A stretch of 64,000 nt of DNA from Pseudomarimonas salicorniae (GTDB lineage: Bacteria; Pseudomonadota; Gammaproteobacteria; Xanthomonadales; Xanthomonadaceae): contig NZ_JALNMH010000008.1 of assembly GCF_023156535.1 (NCBI RefSeq), forward strand, positions 62,001 to 126,000, written 5' to 3'. The notes beneath the pieces were generated by a model. The model made no database searches. It saw only the letters and a list, made by a program, of their open reading frames with translations, and was not told where the DNA came from. Shown here one piece after another: positions 27,925-40,499 of the stretch (position 1 is the first letter of the stretch; every line of letters begins with the position of its first letter). A program made the position numbers and the translations under genes.

Positions 27925-29658
27925 TCAGGCCGGCCAGCACTCGCGCACCATCAGCTGCACGCCGTGGCGGTCGCGGTAGTCGTCGAGGGCAAGCTGGTAG
28001 ACCAGGTGCACGCGGCCGGGAGGCGGATTGCCCTGCCAACCGCCGAAGTGGATGGCGGAAACCGGCATGGATCCGCCGGGGTGGCGGAGGCTGAGTTTGA
28101 GATGGCGCTCGGCGACGACGCGCCACTCGCTGACCTCGAACTCGCCATCGAAGCAGGGCTCGGGGAAGCCCTGGCCGAACGGGCCGGCGGCGATCAGGGC
28201 CTCGGCCAGGTCGCGACTGATCTCGCTGGCGGCCAGCTCGCCATCACTGAGGATTTCCGCGCGCAGCGCCTCCTCGCTCAGCGCAGCGCAGGCGATCTCG
28301 TCGAAGGCAGCAGAGAAGGCCTGCAGCGCATCGCGCTCCAGCGAAAGGCCGGCTGCCATGGCGTGACCGCCAAAACGCCCGATGAGCCCGGGATGCCGGG
28401 CCTGCACCGCGGCCAGCGCATCACGGATGTGGAAGCCTTCGATCGACCGCGCCGAGCCGCGCAGCAGGCTGCCCTCGCCGTCCTCGTCGGCCGGTGCGAA
28501 GGCAATCACCGGTCGATGCAGGCGGTCCTTCATCTTCGAGGCGACGAGGCCGATGACCCCGGCGTGCCAGCCCTGCGAGAACAGGGTCACCCCGACTTCG
28601 CCGCGCAGCAGGCGCTCGTCGCAGCCCTCCAGCGCGGCCTCGGCCTCGTCCAGCATCGCCTGCTGTCGTTCGCGGCGCTCGGCGTTGATGGCGTTCAGCT
28701 GCAACGCCGCCTCGCGCGCCTCATCGGGCTCATCGCTGAGCAGGCAGCGGATGCCAAGGCGCATGTCCTCCAGCCGACCGGCCGCGTTGATCCGCGGGCC
28801 GAGGGCGAAGCCGAGGTCGGACGCAGTGAGCCTGGCGCACTGGCGGCCGGAGACCTCGACCAGCGCGGCCAGCCCCGGACAAAGCTGGCCTCGGCGCATG
28901 CGGGCAAGGCCAGCCGCAACCAGGATGCGGTTGTTGCGGTCGAGCGAGACGAGGTCGGCCACGGTGCCCAGTGCGACCAGGTCGAGCAGGCAGCTGAGGT
29001 CGGGCTCCTCACCCGAGGCATAGCGGCCCAGGTCGCGAAGCCGCGCGCGCAGAGCGAGCAGCAGGTAGAACATGACCCCCACGCCGGCCAGACTCTTGCT
29101 CGGGAAGCCGTCGCCGGGCAGATTGGGATTGACGATGGCATCGGCCGCCGGCAGCGTTTCGCCGGGCAGATGATGGTCGGTCACCAGCACGCGCATGCCG
29201 CGCGCGCGGGCCGCGTCGACGCCGGCGTGGCTCGAGATGCCGTTGTCGACGGTCACGATGAGCTCGGGATGCGGCGCGGGCCACTCGGCCACCAGTTCCG
29301 CCGAGAGACCGTAGCCGTGACGCATGCGATGCGGCACATCGAACTCGACCTGCCGCGCGCCCAACAGTCGCAGGCCGCGCACGGCGACGGCGGTGCCGGT
29401 GGCGCCATCGCAGTCGAAGTCGCCTACGATGCGGATCCGCCAGTTCTCGTCCAACGCCCGCACCAGCAGTTCCACGGCCTGACCCAGCCCGCCGAGCGAG
29501 GCCGGCGCCAGCAGCGAACGCAGACTCAGTCGGGCCGATTCCGGGTCGACCACCCCGCGCGCGGCCAGCACCCGGGCAATGACCGGATGCTGGTCGCTGC
29601 CCCAGGCTTCCGTCGACACCGACGGCCGGCGCTTGAGCCTCGCTCCTGCCCCCGTCAC
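27925..29658 (-). CDS. recJ: Single-stranded-DNA-specific exonuclease RecJ
   Basis: A 5'-3' exonuclease for recombination and mismatch repair, 577 residues, the length of E. coli RecJ. The metal motifs are intact: D80-F-D82-C-D84, the DHH motif D161-H162-H163 and VDNGIS; the DHHA1 part has GRFGGHAMAAGLSL. GTG 29658, four bases behind the stop of the rpfE-like gene, is the most likely start, giving a coupled greA - rpfE-like - recJ operon. The order is the one known in Xanthomonas. Confidence 0.93.
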   Translation of the reverse strand: MTGAGARLKRRPSVSTEAWGSDQHPVIARVLAARGVVDPESARLSLRSLLAPASLGGLGQAVELLVRALDENWRIRIVGDFDCDGATGTAVAVRGLRLLGARQVEFDVPHRMRHGYGLSAELVAEWPAPHPELIVTVDNGISSHAGVDAARARGMRVLVTDHHLPGETLPAADAIVNPNLPGDGFPSKSLAGVGVMFYLLLALRARLRDLGRYASGEEPDLSCLLDLVALGTVADLVSLDRNNRILVAAGLARMRRGQLCPGLAALVEVSGRQCARLTASDLGFALGPRINAAGRLEDMRLGIRCLLSDEPDEAREAALQLNAINAERRERQQAMLDEAEAALEGCDERLLRGEVGVTLFSQGWHAGVIGLVASKMKDRLHRPVIAFAPADEDGEGSLLRGSARSIEGFHIRDALAAVQARHPGLIGRFGGHAMAAGLSLERDALQAFSAAFDEIACAALSEEALRAEILSDGELAASEISRDLAEALIAAGPFGQGFPEPCFDGEFEVSEWRVVAERHLKLSLRHPGGSMPVSAIHFGGWQGNPPPGRVHLVYQLALDDYRDRHGVQLMVRECWPA

Positions 29659-29662
29659 CGGT

Positions 29663-30601
29663 TCAGGCCTTGAGCGGCGCGCGCCAGAAGCGCCAGCGCT
29701 GTCCGCTGCGCAGCAGCCAGCGGCGACCGTTGGCAAAGTCGAGCAGCACCTCGTCCAGCCCGCCGCCGCGCAGGGCCGACTGCACCTCGTCGAGGATGCC
29801 GCCCTCCAGGTCTCCAGCATCGCGCAGGTGCGAGAGGTCGACCAGGGTGCCCGGCACCCAGGCTTCGGAAGCGGCCACCTCGGGGATCTCCCCAAGCCGC
29901 GCCAGTCCCTTCAGCACCGGATCCAGGGTGACGATGCCGCTGGCATCGGCCTGCACCGAATCCGGCAGGCTGCCGCCGCCCCAGAACCACAGGCTGTTCA
30001 CCGGCGGCTTGCCCGACTCGGCCCGCTTCCGGTTGATTTCATGGTTATGCAGGACAACCTGGGCCTCGTTCCAGAGCTGCCGCCAGCGCGCGCCCTGCGG
30101 CCCGGGGGGCAGGCATTCGAGCAGGTCGCGACCGACGGCGATCTCCGGCGGCACCATGGCCGGCAGGGACACCGTGCCGGACAGATGGACATACCAGCGC
30201 TCCGGGCGCGGCGTCGAGATCGGCATGCCGAAGTCGCCGAACAGCGGGCGCAGCGGGAGGACCAGGGCCTCGGCTTCGGCGGCGGTGAGTTCCAGAGCCG
30301 GGCCATGTGCCAGCATCCGCGCCGTGCTCATGTCGGCGCGGACATGGGCGGGATCGGCGCGCACCCAGCTGCCGAGGCCGGCATCCTGGCCGTCGAGCAT
30401 CCGGGTCAGGGGCGCGGTCGGCAGGCGGGTCGGCAGCACCCTTAGGTGCCGCAGCAGCTGGGCATCGCGCCCGCTGGCCGCGCCATCCAGTGCGTCGGCG
30501 CGGCCCAGCGTGCGGGCCAGCCGCGGCGCACCGGACAGCCCACCGCGCAGCGCGTCGAGCGCCGGCAGCAGGACGGTGACCGAGCGTTCCCCCTGGGCCA
30601 C
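29663..30601 (-). CDS. RpfE-like protein (phosphoglycerate-mutase-related regulatory protein)
   Basis: A 312-residue protein placed between greA and recJ, as rpfE is in Xanthomonas. Recognisable blocks include the conserved central PPVNSLWFWGGGSLP and YVHLSGTVSLPAM. It resembles a divergent co-factor-independent phosphoglycerate-mutase-like domain, but I cannot point to a full set of metal ligands. In Xanthomonas rpfE mutants are altered in extracellular enzymes and polysaccharide; a biochemical role is not established. Four bases separate it from greA. Confidence 0.7.
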   Translation of the reverse strand: MAQGERSVTVLLPALDALRGGLSGAPRLARTLGRADALDGAASGRDAQLLRHLRVLPTRLPTAPLTRMLDGQDAGLGSWVRADPAHVRADMSTARMLAHGPALELTAAEAEALVLPLRPLFGDFGMPISTPRPERWYVHLSGTVSLPAMVPPEIAVGRDLLECLPPGPQGARWRQLWNEAQVVLHNHEINRKRAESGKPPVNSLWFWGGGSLPDSVQADASGIVTLDPVLKGLARLGEIPEVAASEAWVPGTLVDLSHLRDAGDLEGGILDEVQSALRGGGLDEVLLDFANGRRWLLRSGQRWRFWRAPLKA

Positions 30602-30605
30602 CGGC

Positions 30606-31082
30606 TCAGCCGTCGTAGCGGACGGCGACGATCTCGTAGCTGCGCGGCCCGCTGGGCGCCTCGATGGTCACCGAGTCGCCTTCATGCTTGCCGATCAGGG
30701 CGCGTGCGATCGGCGCCGACACCGAGATCAGGCCCTGCTTGATGTCGGCCTCGAGGTCACCCACGATCTGGTAGGTCACCTCGTCTCCGGAGTCGACCTC
30801 GGCCAGCTCGACCACGGCGCCGAACACGATCCGCGAGCCCGCATTGAGCTTGGACACGTCGATGATCTGGGCGTGGGACAGGGTGCCCTCCAGCTCCTTG
30901 ATGCGGCCTTCGATGAAGCCCTGCTGTTCGCGCGCCGCGTGGTACTCGGCGTTCTCCTTCAGGTCGCCGTGCGCACGCGCCTCGGCGATCGCCTGGATCA
31001 CCTCCGGACGCTTCACCGACTTGAGATGTTCCAGCTCCTCGCGAAGGCGCTGGGAACCCTTCAGGGTCATGGGTGCTCGCAT
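30606..31082 (-). CDS. greA: Transcription elongation factor GreA
   Basis: Stimulates cleavage of backtracked RNA in RNA polymerase. At 158 residues it has the normal length. The coiled-coil tip with the acidic residues is [17 protein letters not shown] (Asp and Glu at the tip intact), and the C-terminal domain has [15 protein letters not shown] and [19 protein letters not shown] ribosome site precedes ATG 31082. A second Gre factor, GreB, is encoded at 56.6 kb. Confidence 0.97.
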   Translation of the reverse strand: MRAPMTLKGSQRLREELEHLKSVKRPEVIQAIAEARAHGDLKENAEYHAAREQQGFIEGRIKELEGTLSHAQIIDVSKLNAGSRIVFGAVVELAEVDSGDEVTYQIVGDLEADIKQGLISVSAPIARALIGKHEGDSVTIEAPSGPRSYEIVAVRYDG

Positions 31083-31222
31083 GCAATTACCTCACGAATG
31101 AAACAAGGCGGCCCGCCCGACGCAGCAAGCGTCAGGCCAGGACCACCGGGACGGGCCATATCCTAGCCCGAATGCGCCGGCAGGTCGCAGCACCCGCCGG
31201 TTGGACACGTCAGACCGGGCGC

Positions 31223-34465
<3,243 letters not shown>

Positions 34466-34467
34466 GC

Positions 34468-35616
34468 TCAGGACGCCTTGGCAGTCGCGCTGCGCGCTTC
34501 GCGCATCGCATTGATGAAGGGATCGAAAACCGGGGCCACGTCGTGCGGGCCGGGCGAGGCCTCGGGGTGGCCCTGGAAGCTGTAGGCGGGGGCGTCGGTC
34601 AGGCCGATGCCCTGCAGCGAGCCGTCGAACAGCGAGCGATAGGTCGGCCGCACGTTGGCCGGCAGGGTGGCCTCGTCGACGGCGAAGCCGTGGTTCTGCG
34701 AGGAGATCATCACCTGACCGCTGTCCAGGTTCTGCACCGGATGGTTGGCCCCGTGGTGGCCGAACTTCATCTTGACGGTGCGGGCTCCTGCGGCGAGGCC
34801 GAGCAGCTGGTGGCCAAGGCAGATGCCGAACAGCGGGGTCTTCTGCGCGAGGAAGCTGCGGATGGCCTCGATCGCGTAGCCGCAGGGCTCGGGGTCGCCG
34901 GGTCCATTGGACATGAACACGCCGTCCGGGTTCATGGCGAACACGTCGGCGGCGGGGGTCTGCGCCGGCACGACGGTGATCCGGCAGCCGCGGTCGGCGA
35001 GCATGCGCAGGATGTTGTGCTTGCAGCCGAAGTCGTAGGCGACGACGTGGAACTCGCCGCTGGATTCGGCCTCCTTGCCGGTATCGAGGTCGAGGCTGCC
35101 GCGTCGCCACTCGAAGGGCTTGCCGCAGGTGACCTCCCGGGCGAGATCCATGCCGAGCAGGCCGGAGAAGCCACGCGCGGCCTCGATGGCCTTCTCGGCC
35201 GTCGCGTCCGGGCCCGCCATCAGGGCGCCGTTCTGGGCGCCGCGGTCGCGCAGGATGCGGGTCAGCTTGCGGGTGTCGATCTCCGCGATCGCCGGCAGGC
35301 CGCGCTCGCTGAGCCAGCGCGGCAGGTCGACCTGGGTGCGCCAGTTGGACGGCGGCGTCGGCAGCTCGCGGACCACGAGCCCGGCAGCGAAAACCTGGCC
35401 GCGTTCGTCGTCCTCATCCGTGCACCCGGTATTGCCGATATGCGGATAGGTCAGGGTGACGATCTGACGGGCATAGGACGGATCGCTGAGGATCTCCTGG
35501 TAGCCGGTCATCGCGGTGTTGAAGACCACTTCGCCGGCACGCAGGACGGGCGCGCCAAAGGAGAGGCCTTCGAACACGGTGCCGTCGGCCAGGGCAAGGA
35601 ATGCGGGTTGATTCAC
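34468..35616 (-). CDS. carA: Carbamoyl-phosphate synthase small subunit CarA
   Basis: The glutaminase subunit, 382 residues. The class I amidotransferase domain has the nucleophile in [14 protein letters not shown] and the His/Glu pair in [14 protein letters not shown]; the CarA-specific N-terminal domain ends with [11 protein letters not shown] at the start of the amidase. Start is GTG 35616 ([17 protein letters not shown]). It is first gene of the carAB operon, with a good promoter about 110 bases upstream. I looked for an arginine leader peptide or terminator in the leader and did not find one. Confidence 0.98.
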   Translation of the reverse strand: MNQPAFLALADGTVFEGLSFGAPVLRAGEVVFNTAMTGYQEILSDPSYARQIVTLTYPHIGNTGCTDEDDERGQVFAAGLVVRELPTPPSNWRTQVDLPRWLSERGLPAIAEIDTRKLTRILRDRGAQNGALMAGPDATAEKAIEAARGFSGLLGMDLAREVTCGKPFEWRRGSLDLDTGKEAESSGEFHVVAYDFGCKHNILRMLADRGCRITVVPAQTPAADVFAMNPDGVFMSNGPGDPEPCGYAIEAIRSFLAQKTPLFGICLGHQLLGLAAGARTVKMKFGHHGANHPVQNLDSGQVMISSQNHGFAVDEATLPANVRPTYRSLFDGSLQGIGLTDAPAYSFQGHPEASPGPHDVAPVFDPFINAMREARSATAKAS

Positions 35617-35728
35617 GAGTGTCGCCTGCAGTAGGTGGACGACCCCGGCGTGGCGCGCTCGCAGCTACGCCTCGGCAAATTCCCGGGGGGACACCGAGCG
35701 CGACGATCAGGGGGTCAGGCGAGCCGGA

Positions 35729-35758
35729 ATGATACGCGGCCCCCCCGCCCCCTGTCCA
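35729..35758 (-). promoter_or_regulatory. Promoter of carAB
   Basis: On the minus strand a -35 box TGGACA (35753-35758) and a -10 box TATCAT (35729-35734), each five of six to consensus, with an 18-base G-rich spacer. Transcription would start near 35722, leaving a leader of about 105 bases. Confidence 0.6.
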
Positions 35759-35811
35759 CGGAATCTGCACCGCCTGCCGGTCGGCATTCAGCCGGAGCGG
35801 CGCGGCGCCGC

Positions 35812-35850
35812 CGGAAAGACAAGGGCCCGGCGGTTGCCCGCCGGGCCCTT
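35812..35850 (-). terminator. Intrinsic terminator behind the SUMF1-fold lipoprotein gene
   Basis: A perfect 13-base-pair stem AAGGGCCCGGCGG / CCGCCGGGCCCTT with a four-base loop (35821-35850). On the minus strand it is followed by a T-rich run (TTGTCTTT). It lies 22 bases past the stop codon. Confidence 0.85.
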
Positions 35851-35871
35851 AACCTGCAGCTTGGTGGCTGA

Positions 35872-37752
35872 TCAGAGCTCGCGGACGACCCGGAAGCCAA
35901 GGCGCGCGTTGGTGGTGCCCTCGCCCGCCGTCAGGCGGAAGGCCGATCGCGCCTGGTCCGGAGCGCTGGCCCAGGAGGCGCCGCGGATGACCCGGCGGTT
36001 GCAGCCCTCGTTGACCCAGGCGCTGCCGTCGCTGGGAGCGCGCTGGTAGTTCTCATGCCAGCAGTCCTCCACCCACTCCGAGACATTTCCTCCCATGTCG
36101 TGCAGGCCGAAGCGGTTGGTCTCGAAACTGCCGACCGGGGCAGCACCCCAGTAGCCGTCGCCGTAGTTGTCGAACGAGTTCACCCAGTTGCGGCCGCTGG
36201 CCGAGCGATCGCGCTCGCCGGTCAGGTTGGCGACCACGCGGTCGGGCTCCTCCTCGCCCCACCAGTAACGGGTCTGGCCACCTGCACGCATGGCGTACTC
36301 GAACTCAGCCTCCGAGGGCAGTCGATAGGTCTGGCCGCTCTGGGAGGCCAGCCAGTTGGCGTAAGACTTGGCGTCGGTCCAGGAAACGTGGACCACCGGC
36401 ATGTTGCCGTCGGCCGGATTGCCGGCGTGATCGGACTCCCAGGTGACCCCTCCCCGCTCGCCCATCTGACCGGCGCGCTCGTCGTAGATCGTCGAGCGGT
36501 TGTTGCGGGTGGAGGTCGGCGTGTACCCGGCCGAACGCACGAATGCACGGAACTGGTTGACCGTGATCTCGGTCCGCGCCATGGCGATCGCCTTGGCGAT
36601 GTTGACCGTACGGGTCGGGCCTTCGTTGCTCTTGCGATCGGCCTCGCCGCTGGGCGAGCCCATGGTGAAACTGCCGATCGGCAGGACCACCATCTCAGGC
36701 CCCCGACCGCCACCGCTGAGACTGTCGACCACCACCTGTCCCGGACGCATCGCCGAGTAGCTCCGCGCGTTCTCAAGCTTCTGCCGCAGCTCGTCGATGC
36801 CCTGGGCCTGCGCGGACACCTGTTCGATCTGGGCGATCACCTCGGCGGCGCGGTCGAACTCCTTGGCGTCGATCGCCTCATTGGCCTGGGCGATCAGGGG
36901 CGCGGTGCGGTTGCCGCGCATTTCGACGATGCGCGCCGAGGCGTTCTGCACCGCCTGGGAACCAGGACGGATCTGGCCAGCCTCGGCGAGCAGACGGTCG
37001 GAGGCCTCGTAGTCGCCGCGTTCGGCCGCCGTCATGGCCTGGGCAATGAGGTCGCTCTCGAGCTTGGCGATGCCCTGCTGGGCGGCGGTGTTGTTGGGAT
37101 CGTTCTGCAGGATGTCGCGATAGATGGCCAGGGCGTTGTCACCCTGCGGGGCCACGGTGCGACCCGCGGCAGCCAGGCGCTGCGCCTCGGCCAGCAGCAG
37201 GGCGATCTCCCGGCCGGCATCGACCTTGGCCTTGAAGGCCTTCACCGCGTCGTTGTCCGGACGCACCCTGGAGACCGCCTGGGCGATCCGCGAGGCCTCG
37301 TTGAAACGCCCCTGGGTGAAGGTCTGTTCGCCGCGCGCCACCAGGTCGGCCACGATGCCGTCAATGGCCGCCGTGGCCTCGGCATTGTTGGGCTCCTGCT
37401 CAAGCACGGTCATGTAGAGCGACAGGGCATTGTTCTCGCCCTGCTCAAGGCGACCCGCGGCGCGGGCCTCGCCGGCGCGGCGCAGCAGGTCGGCCACACT
37501 CTCACCGGGGTTTGCCACCAGTTCGGGCACCCACTCTTCCTGCTGGGCGGTGGAATCCATCAGCCTGCGGCGAAGCTCACGGGATCGGTTCTCGCCCTCC
37601 TCTGCCGCAGCGGGCGGCGCTGCCTGTTCCGCCGGCGCTTCGCCGGCCGGCTGGGCCGCCTGCTCCTCGGGCGGCGCATCGCCGCCGCATCCGCTGAGCA
37701 GCGCGACCAGGATGGCCGCGGAAAGAACACTGTTGGAAATCTTGCTGCGCAC
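35872..37752 (-). CDS. Lipoprotein with helical repeats and a SUMF1 / formylglycine-generating-enzyme fold
   Basis: A 626-residue lipoprotein. The signal has the lipobox LLSGC (near residue 21), then an Ala/Pro/Glu-rich linker, TPR-like helical repeats with PNNAEA / PNNTAA turns (about 85-320), and a SUMF1-type domain from about 355 to the end (GSFTMGSPSGEADRKSNEGP, LPSEAEFEYAMRAGG, GGNVSEWVEDC, GFRVVREL). The copper-binding cysteine pair of true formylglycine-generating enzymes is absent: the segment reads RGASWASAPDQARSAFRL. It is therefore probably a binding or structural paralogue, not a sulfatase activator. GTG 37752 is chosen because AGGAGG precedes it; the frame extends 25 codons upstream. 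Confidence 0.87.
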   Translation of the reverse strand: MRSKISNSVLSAAILVALLSGCGGDAPPEEQAAQPAGEAPAEQAAPPAAAEEGENRSRELRRRLMDSTAQQEEWVPELVANPGESVADLLRRAGEARAAGRLEQGENNALSLYMTVLEQEPNNAEATAAIDGIVADLVARGEQTFTQGRFNEASRIAQAVSRVRPDNDAVKAFKAKVDAGREIALLLAEAQRLAAAGRTVAPQGDNALAIYRDILQNDPNNTAAQQGIAKLESDLIAQAMTAAERGDYEASDRLLAEAGQIRPGSQAVQNASARIVEMRGNRTAPLIAQANEAIDAKEFDRAAEVIAQIEQVSAQAQGIDELRQKLENARSYSAMRPGQVVVDSLSGGGRGPEMVVLPIGSFTMGSPSGEADRKSNEGPTRTVNIAKAIAMARTEITVNQFRAFVRSAGYTPTSTRNNRSTIYDERAGQMGERGGVTWESDHAGNPADGNMPVVHVSWTDAKSYANWLASQSGQTYRLPSEAEFEYAMRAGGQTRYWWGEEEPDRVVANLTGERDRSASGRNWVNSFDNYGDGYWGAAPVGSFETNRFGLHDMGGNVSEWVEDCWHENYQRAPSDGSAWVNEGCNRRVIRGASWASAPDQARSAFRLTAGEGTTNARLGFRVVREL

Positions 37753-37895
37753 ACTTCCTCCTGCGCATTCGCGCCGGTGTGACTGGGAACCCGTGGAACT
37801 GGAACCCGACCCGCTGGCAGCGGACATCGGGCTCCTCCGACCTTCACGTTAGGCTATCGTTGACCCCCGCGCAACCTGAATCCCGGCCCAACCGA

Positions 37896-38990
37896 ATGCA
37901 CCGATTGCTGAGCAGTTCCAACGACTTGGCGGAGTTCTCCGCCCACCTGCCAGCTTCCGGAGACCTGGGTGTCGACTGTGAATTCGTGCGCGAGCGCACC
38001 TTTTGGCCCCAGCTGGGCCTGGTCCAGCTGGCGGCTGGCGGCCGGATTGCCCTGCTCGATCCGCTGGCGCTCGACGACCCTGCTGCACTCAAGGCCCTGT
38101 TCGAGCGCGCCGGGCGGGTCCTCATGCACGCACCGGGGGAGGACTTCGAATGCTTCCTGCACCGCTACGGCTGGCTGCCGCAACCGCTGTTCGACACCCA
38201 GCTGGCGGCGGCCTTCGTCGGCCGCGGCGTGGGGCTTGGCTACCGCGCCCTGGTGCAGCAGGTCGTCGGCGTCGAGGTGGACAAGGGTGAGACCCGCTCC
38301 GACTGGCTGCGTCGGCCTCTCAGCGAATCGCAGCTGCACTATGCCGCGGCCGACGTCGAGCATCTGCAGCAGCTCGCCGACACCCTTGCCGCGGAGCTTG
38401 AGGCGCAGGGCAAGACCGAGTGGTTCCGCGCCGACTGCGAGCAGGCGCTCGAGAAGGCCCGTGCCCAGCACGCCCAGCCGGACGGCAGCCTCGACGGTCG
38501 ACAGATTGCCCGGCTGTCCGACCGCGCGGCGCGCCGCCTGCAGCGCATCCTGCTGTGGCGCGATCAGGCCGCCCGGCGCCGCGATCGGCCAAAGAGCTGG
38601 CTGCTGGACAACGAGACCTGCCAACGACTGGCCATGCTGGCCGAAGGTGATCGCGCCGCGCACGATGCGCTGTTCGCCGAAGCGCGTCGGGCGGCGGGCT
38701 TCGCGGGCACCGAACTGTGGGAGCTGCTGCAGTCTCCGCCGGAGCCGGATCTGCCTGCCCTGCCCGTCCGTCCGCCACAGGCCGACGGTCGCTACCGCGC
38801 CCTGTTCGGCGCGCTGCAGAAGCGGGTGGCCGACGTCGCCGCAGAAGTGGATCTCCCGCCGCCGCTGCTCTTCCCGCGCCGGCTGATCGAGGCGCTGATC
38901 GACAACAACGCCTGGCCGGAGGGCGTCAGCGACTGGCGCGAGTCGCTGCTGCGCGCGCCCCTCGAGGCAACGCTCGAGGCGAACCGATAG
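37896..38990 (+). CDS. rnd: Ribonuclease D
   Basis: A 3'-5' exoribonuclease that trims tRNA precursors, 364 residues. The DEDDy catalytic set is seen: Asp 27 and Glu 29 (VDCEF), Asp 83 (GEDFEC), Tyr 149 and Asp 153 (YAAADV). An HRDC-type helical region follows (about 205-280). It ends 53 bases before tRNA-Pro, so the two may share a transcript. Confidence 0.94.
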   Translation: MHRLLSSSNDLAEFSAHLPASGDLGVDCEFVRERTFWPQLGLVQLAAGGRIALLDPLALDDPAALKALFERAGRVLMHAPGEDFECFLHRYGWLPQPLFDTQLAAAFVGRGVGLGYRALVQQVVGVEVDKGETRSDWLRRPLSESQLHYAAADVEHLQQLADTLAAELEAQGKTEWFRADCEQALEKARAQHAQPDGSLDGRQIARLSDRAARRLQRILLWRDQAARRRDRPKSWLLDNETCQRLAMLAEGDRAAHDALFAEARRAAGFAGTELWELLQSPPEPDLPALPVRPPQADGRYRALFGALQKRVADVAAEVDLPPPLLFPRRLIEALIDNNAWPEGVSDWRESLLRAPLEATLEANR

Positions 38991-39043
38991 CCTCAACCCT
39001 CTTGCACCGGGCCTGGCAGCGGATTACCATGCGCGGCTCCCGT

Positions 39044-39120
39044 CGGGGTGTAGCTCAGCCTGGTAGAGCGCTACGTTCGGGACGTAGAAGTCGCAGGTTC
39101 AAATCCTGTCTCCCCGACCA
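39044..39120 (+). tRNA. tRNA-Pro (anticodon CGG)
   Basis: A 77-base cloverleaf with encoded CCA. Acceptor CGGGGTG pairs with CTCCCCG (one T-T mismatch at the sixth pair), D arm AGCTCAGCCTGGTAGAGC, anticodon stem CTACG / CGTAG with loop TTCGGGA giving CGG, T arm GCAGG-TTCAAAT-CCTGT. Confidence 0.95.
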
Positions 39121-39132
39121 TCGAAATGCGTG

Positions 39133-39168
39133 ACGCCCCGCCGGATACCGGCGGGGCGTTTTCGTTTC
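39133..39168 (+). terminator. Intrinsic terminator behind tRNA-Pro
   Basis: Stem ACGCCCCGCCGG / CCGGCGGGGCGT (39133-39144 and 39148-39159), loop ATA, then TTTTCGTTT. It ends the rnd/tRNA transcript; on the other strand, behind argH, it has no T-run. Confidence 0.9.
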
Positions 39169-39191
39169 CGCCGCCCGACTCGCCGCGACGC

Positions 39192-40499
39192 TTAGCCGAG
39201 CGCTGCCAGCCTGGCCTGCAGGCGGTCGAGCAGTGGACACGCAGCGCCGCCCGGCGAGCTGCGCTCGGCGAGACTGCCCTCGGGGCTGCGCGACTCGCCC
39301 TCGACGGGTTTTGCGGCGCGCTGGTAGGCCTCGCGGAAGGGCACGCCATCGCGGGCCAGCTGCATGGCGCGGTCGGTGGCGTACATGCCCTCGTCGATCG
39401 CCGCGCGCATCGCCTCGGGCTGCCACTGCAGCGCATCCAGCAGGGCCGGCAGGAGGTCCAGCGCGGACAGCCCATGGCCAAAGGCGCGCAGCAGCGGCGC
39501 CTTGCTGAACTGCAGGTCGCGGTGATAGCCGGAAGGCAGAGAGAGCAGCGACTCGATCTCGCCGCGCGCGCCGGCGACCACGCCATAGCTGGCCCGGAGC
39601 AGCTCGACCAGATCCGGATTGCGCTTGTTCGGCATCAGCGAGCTGCCCGTCGTGTACTGGTTGGGCAGGCGGCAGAAGCCGTACTCGGCACTGAGGAACA
39701 GGCTGAGGTCCCAGGCCAGGCGGCGCAGGTCGAGCAGGGCCTGGGACAGCGCCGAGAGCGCCTGTAGCTCGAACTTGCCGCGCGACAGCTGGGCATAGGT
39801 CGCGCTCACCTGCAGCCGCGAGAAGCCCAGCCGCTCGGTGGTGAAGTCGCGATCCAGCGGCAGATTGACGCCGAAACCCGAGGCCGAGCCCAACGGGTTG
39901 GCATCCAGCCAGCGGGCGCTGGCCGCAGCCAGCTCGGCATCGTCGATGAACGACTCGGCCCAGCCCGCCCACCACATCCCGGCCGAACTGACCATCGCCC
40001 GCTGCAGGTGGGTGTAGCCCGGCAGGGGCAGCTGCATCTCTTCCCCGGCCCGGCGCAGGGCCACGCTGGCCACCGCGGCGCATTGGGCACCCAGCGTGGC
40101 CAGCTGGTCGCGCAGCCAGAGCCGCGAGGCCACCAGCACCTGATCGTTGCGCGAGCGCCCGGTGTGGATCTTGCGGCCGGTGTCGCCCAGCACCTCGATC
40201 AGCCGGGCTTCAATCGCCGAATGGCCGTCCTCGAAGCGCTCGTCCAGTACGAAGCGGCCGTCAGCCACCTCCTCGGACAGACGGTCGAGCTCGGCGCACA
40301 GCGCCTGGAGCTCGTCTGCCGTGAGAATCCCGACACGGCAGAGCCCCTCGGCGTGCGCCCGGCTGGCGCGGATGTCGTAGGCCAGCAGCTGGCGGTCGAG
40401 GACCACGTCCTCGCCGGCCAGGAAAGCCTGGATGCGCGCATCGACCGCAACGCCTTCCTTCTGCCACAGCAGGCCGCCGGCAGGTTTCGACTCAGCCAT
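39192..40499 (-). CDS. argH: Argininosuccinate lyase
   Basis: Last step of arginine synthesis: argininosuccinate to arginine and fumarate. It has 435 residues; the fumarase/aspartase signature reads [13 protein letters not shown], and [10 protein letters not shown] and [10 protein letters not shown] are the other conserved blocks, with the catalytic Ser in the flexible SSLMPNK loop. The start overlaps the argC stop by eight bases, so argH is translationally coupled. It is the last gene of the arg operon. Confidence 0.96.
   Translation of the reverse strand: MAESKPAGGLLWQKEGVAVDARIQAFLAGEDVVLDRQLLAYDIRASRAHAEGLCRVGILTADELQALCAELDRLSEEVADGRFVLDERFEDGHSAIEARLIEVLGDTGRKIHTGRSRNDQVLVASRLWLRDQLATLGAQCAAVASVALRRAGEEMQLPLPGYTHLQRAMVSSAGMWWAGWAESFIDDAELAAASARWLDANPLGSASGFGVNLPLDRDFTTERLGFSRLQVSATYAQLSRGKFELQALSALSQALLDLRRLAWDLSLFLSAEYGFCRLPNQYTTGSSLMPNKRNPDLVELLRASYGVVAGARGEIESLLSLPSGYHRDLQFSKAPLLRAFGHGLSALDLLPALLDALQWQPEAMRAAIDEGMYATDRAMQLARDGVPFREAYQRAAKPVEGESRSPEGSLAERSSPGGAACPLLDRLQARLAALG

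Noticed and set aside
28028-29023. Arginine/serine-rich plus-strand frames opposite recJ
   Set aside because: Shadow frames of recJ, whose motifs and length are complete.
35617-35871. A second attenuator before carA
   Set aside because: I searched the leader for a peptide with Arg codons and for a terminator. The short ORF there (beginning QIPWTGGGG) has only two Arg codons and overlaps the promoter; no hairpin with a T-run lies before carA.
36055-37782. A 575-codon plus-strand frame opposite the SUMF1-fold gene
   Set aside because: Antisense shadow; composition is typical of a complementary G+C-rich frame, and the minus strand has signal, repeats and domain in order.
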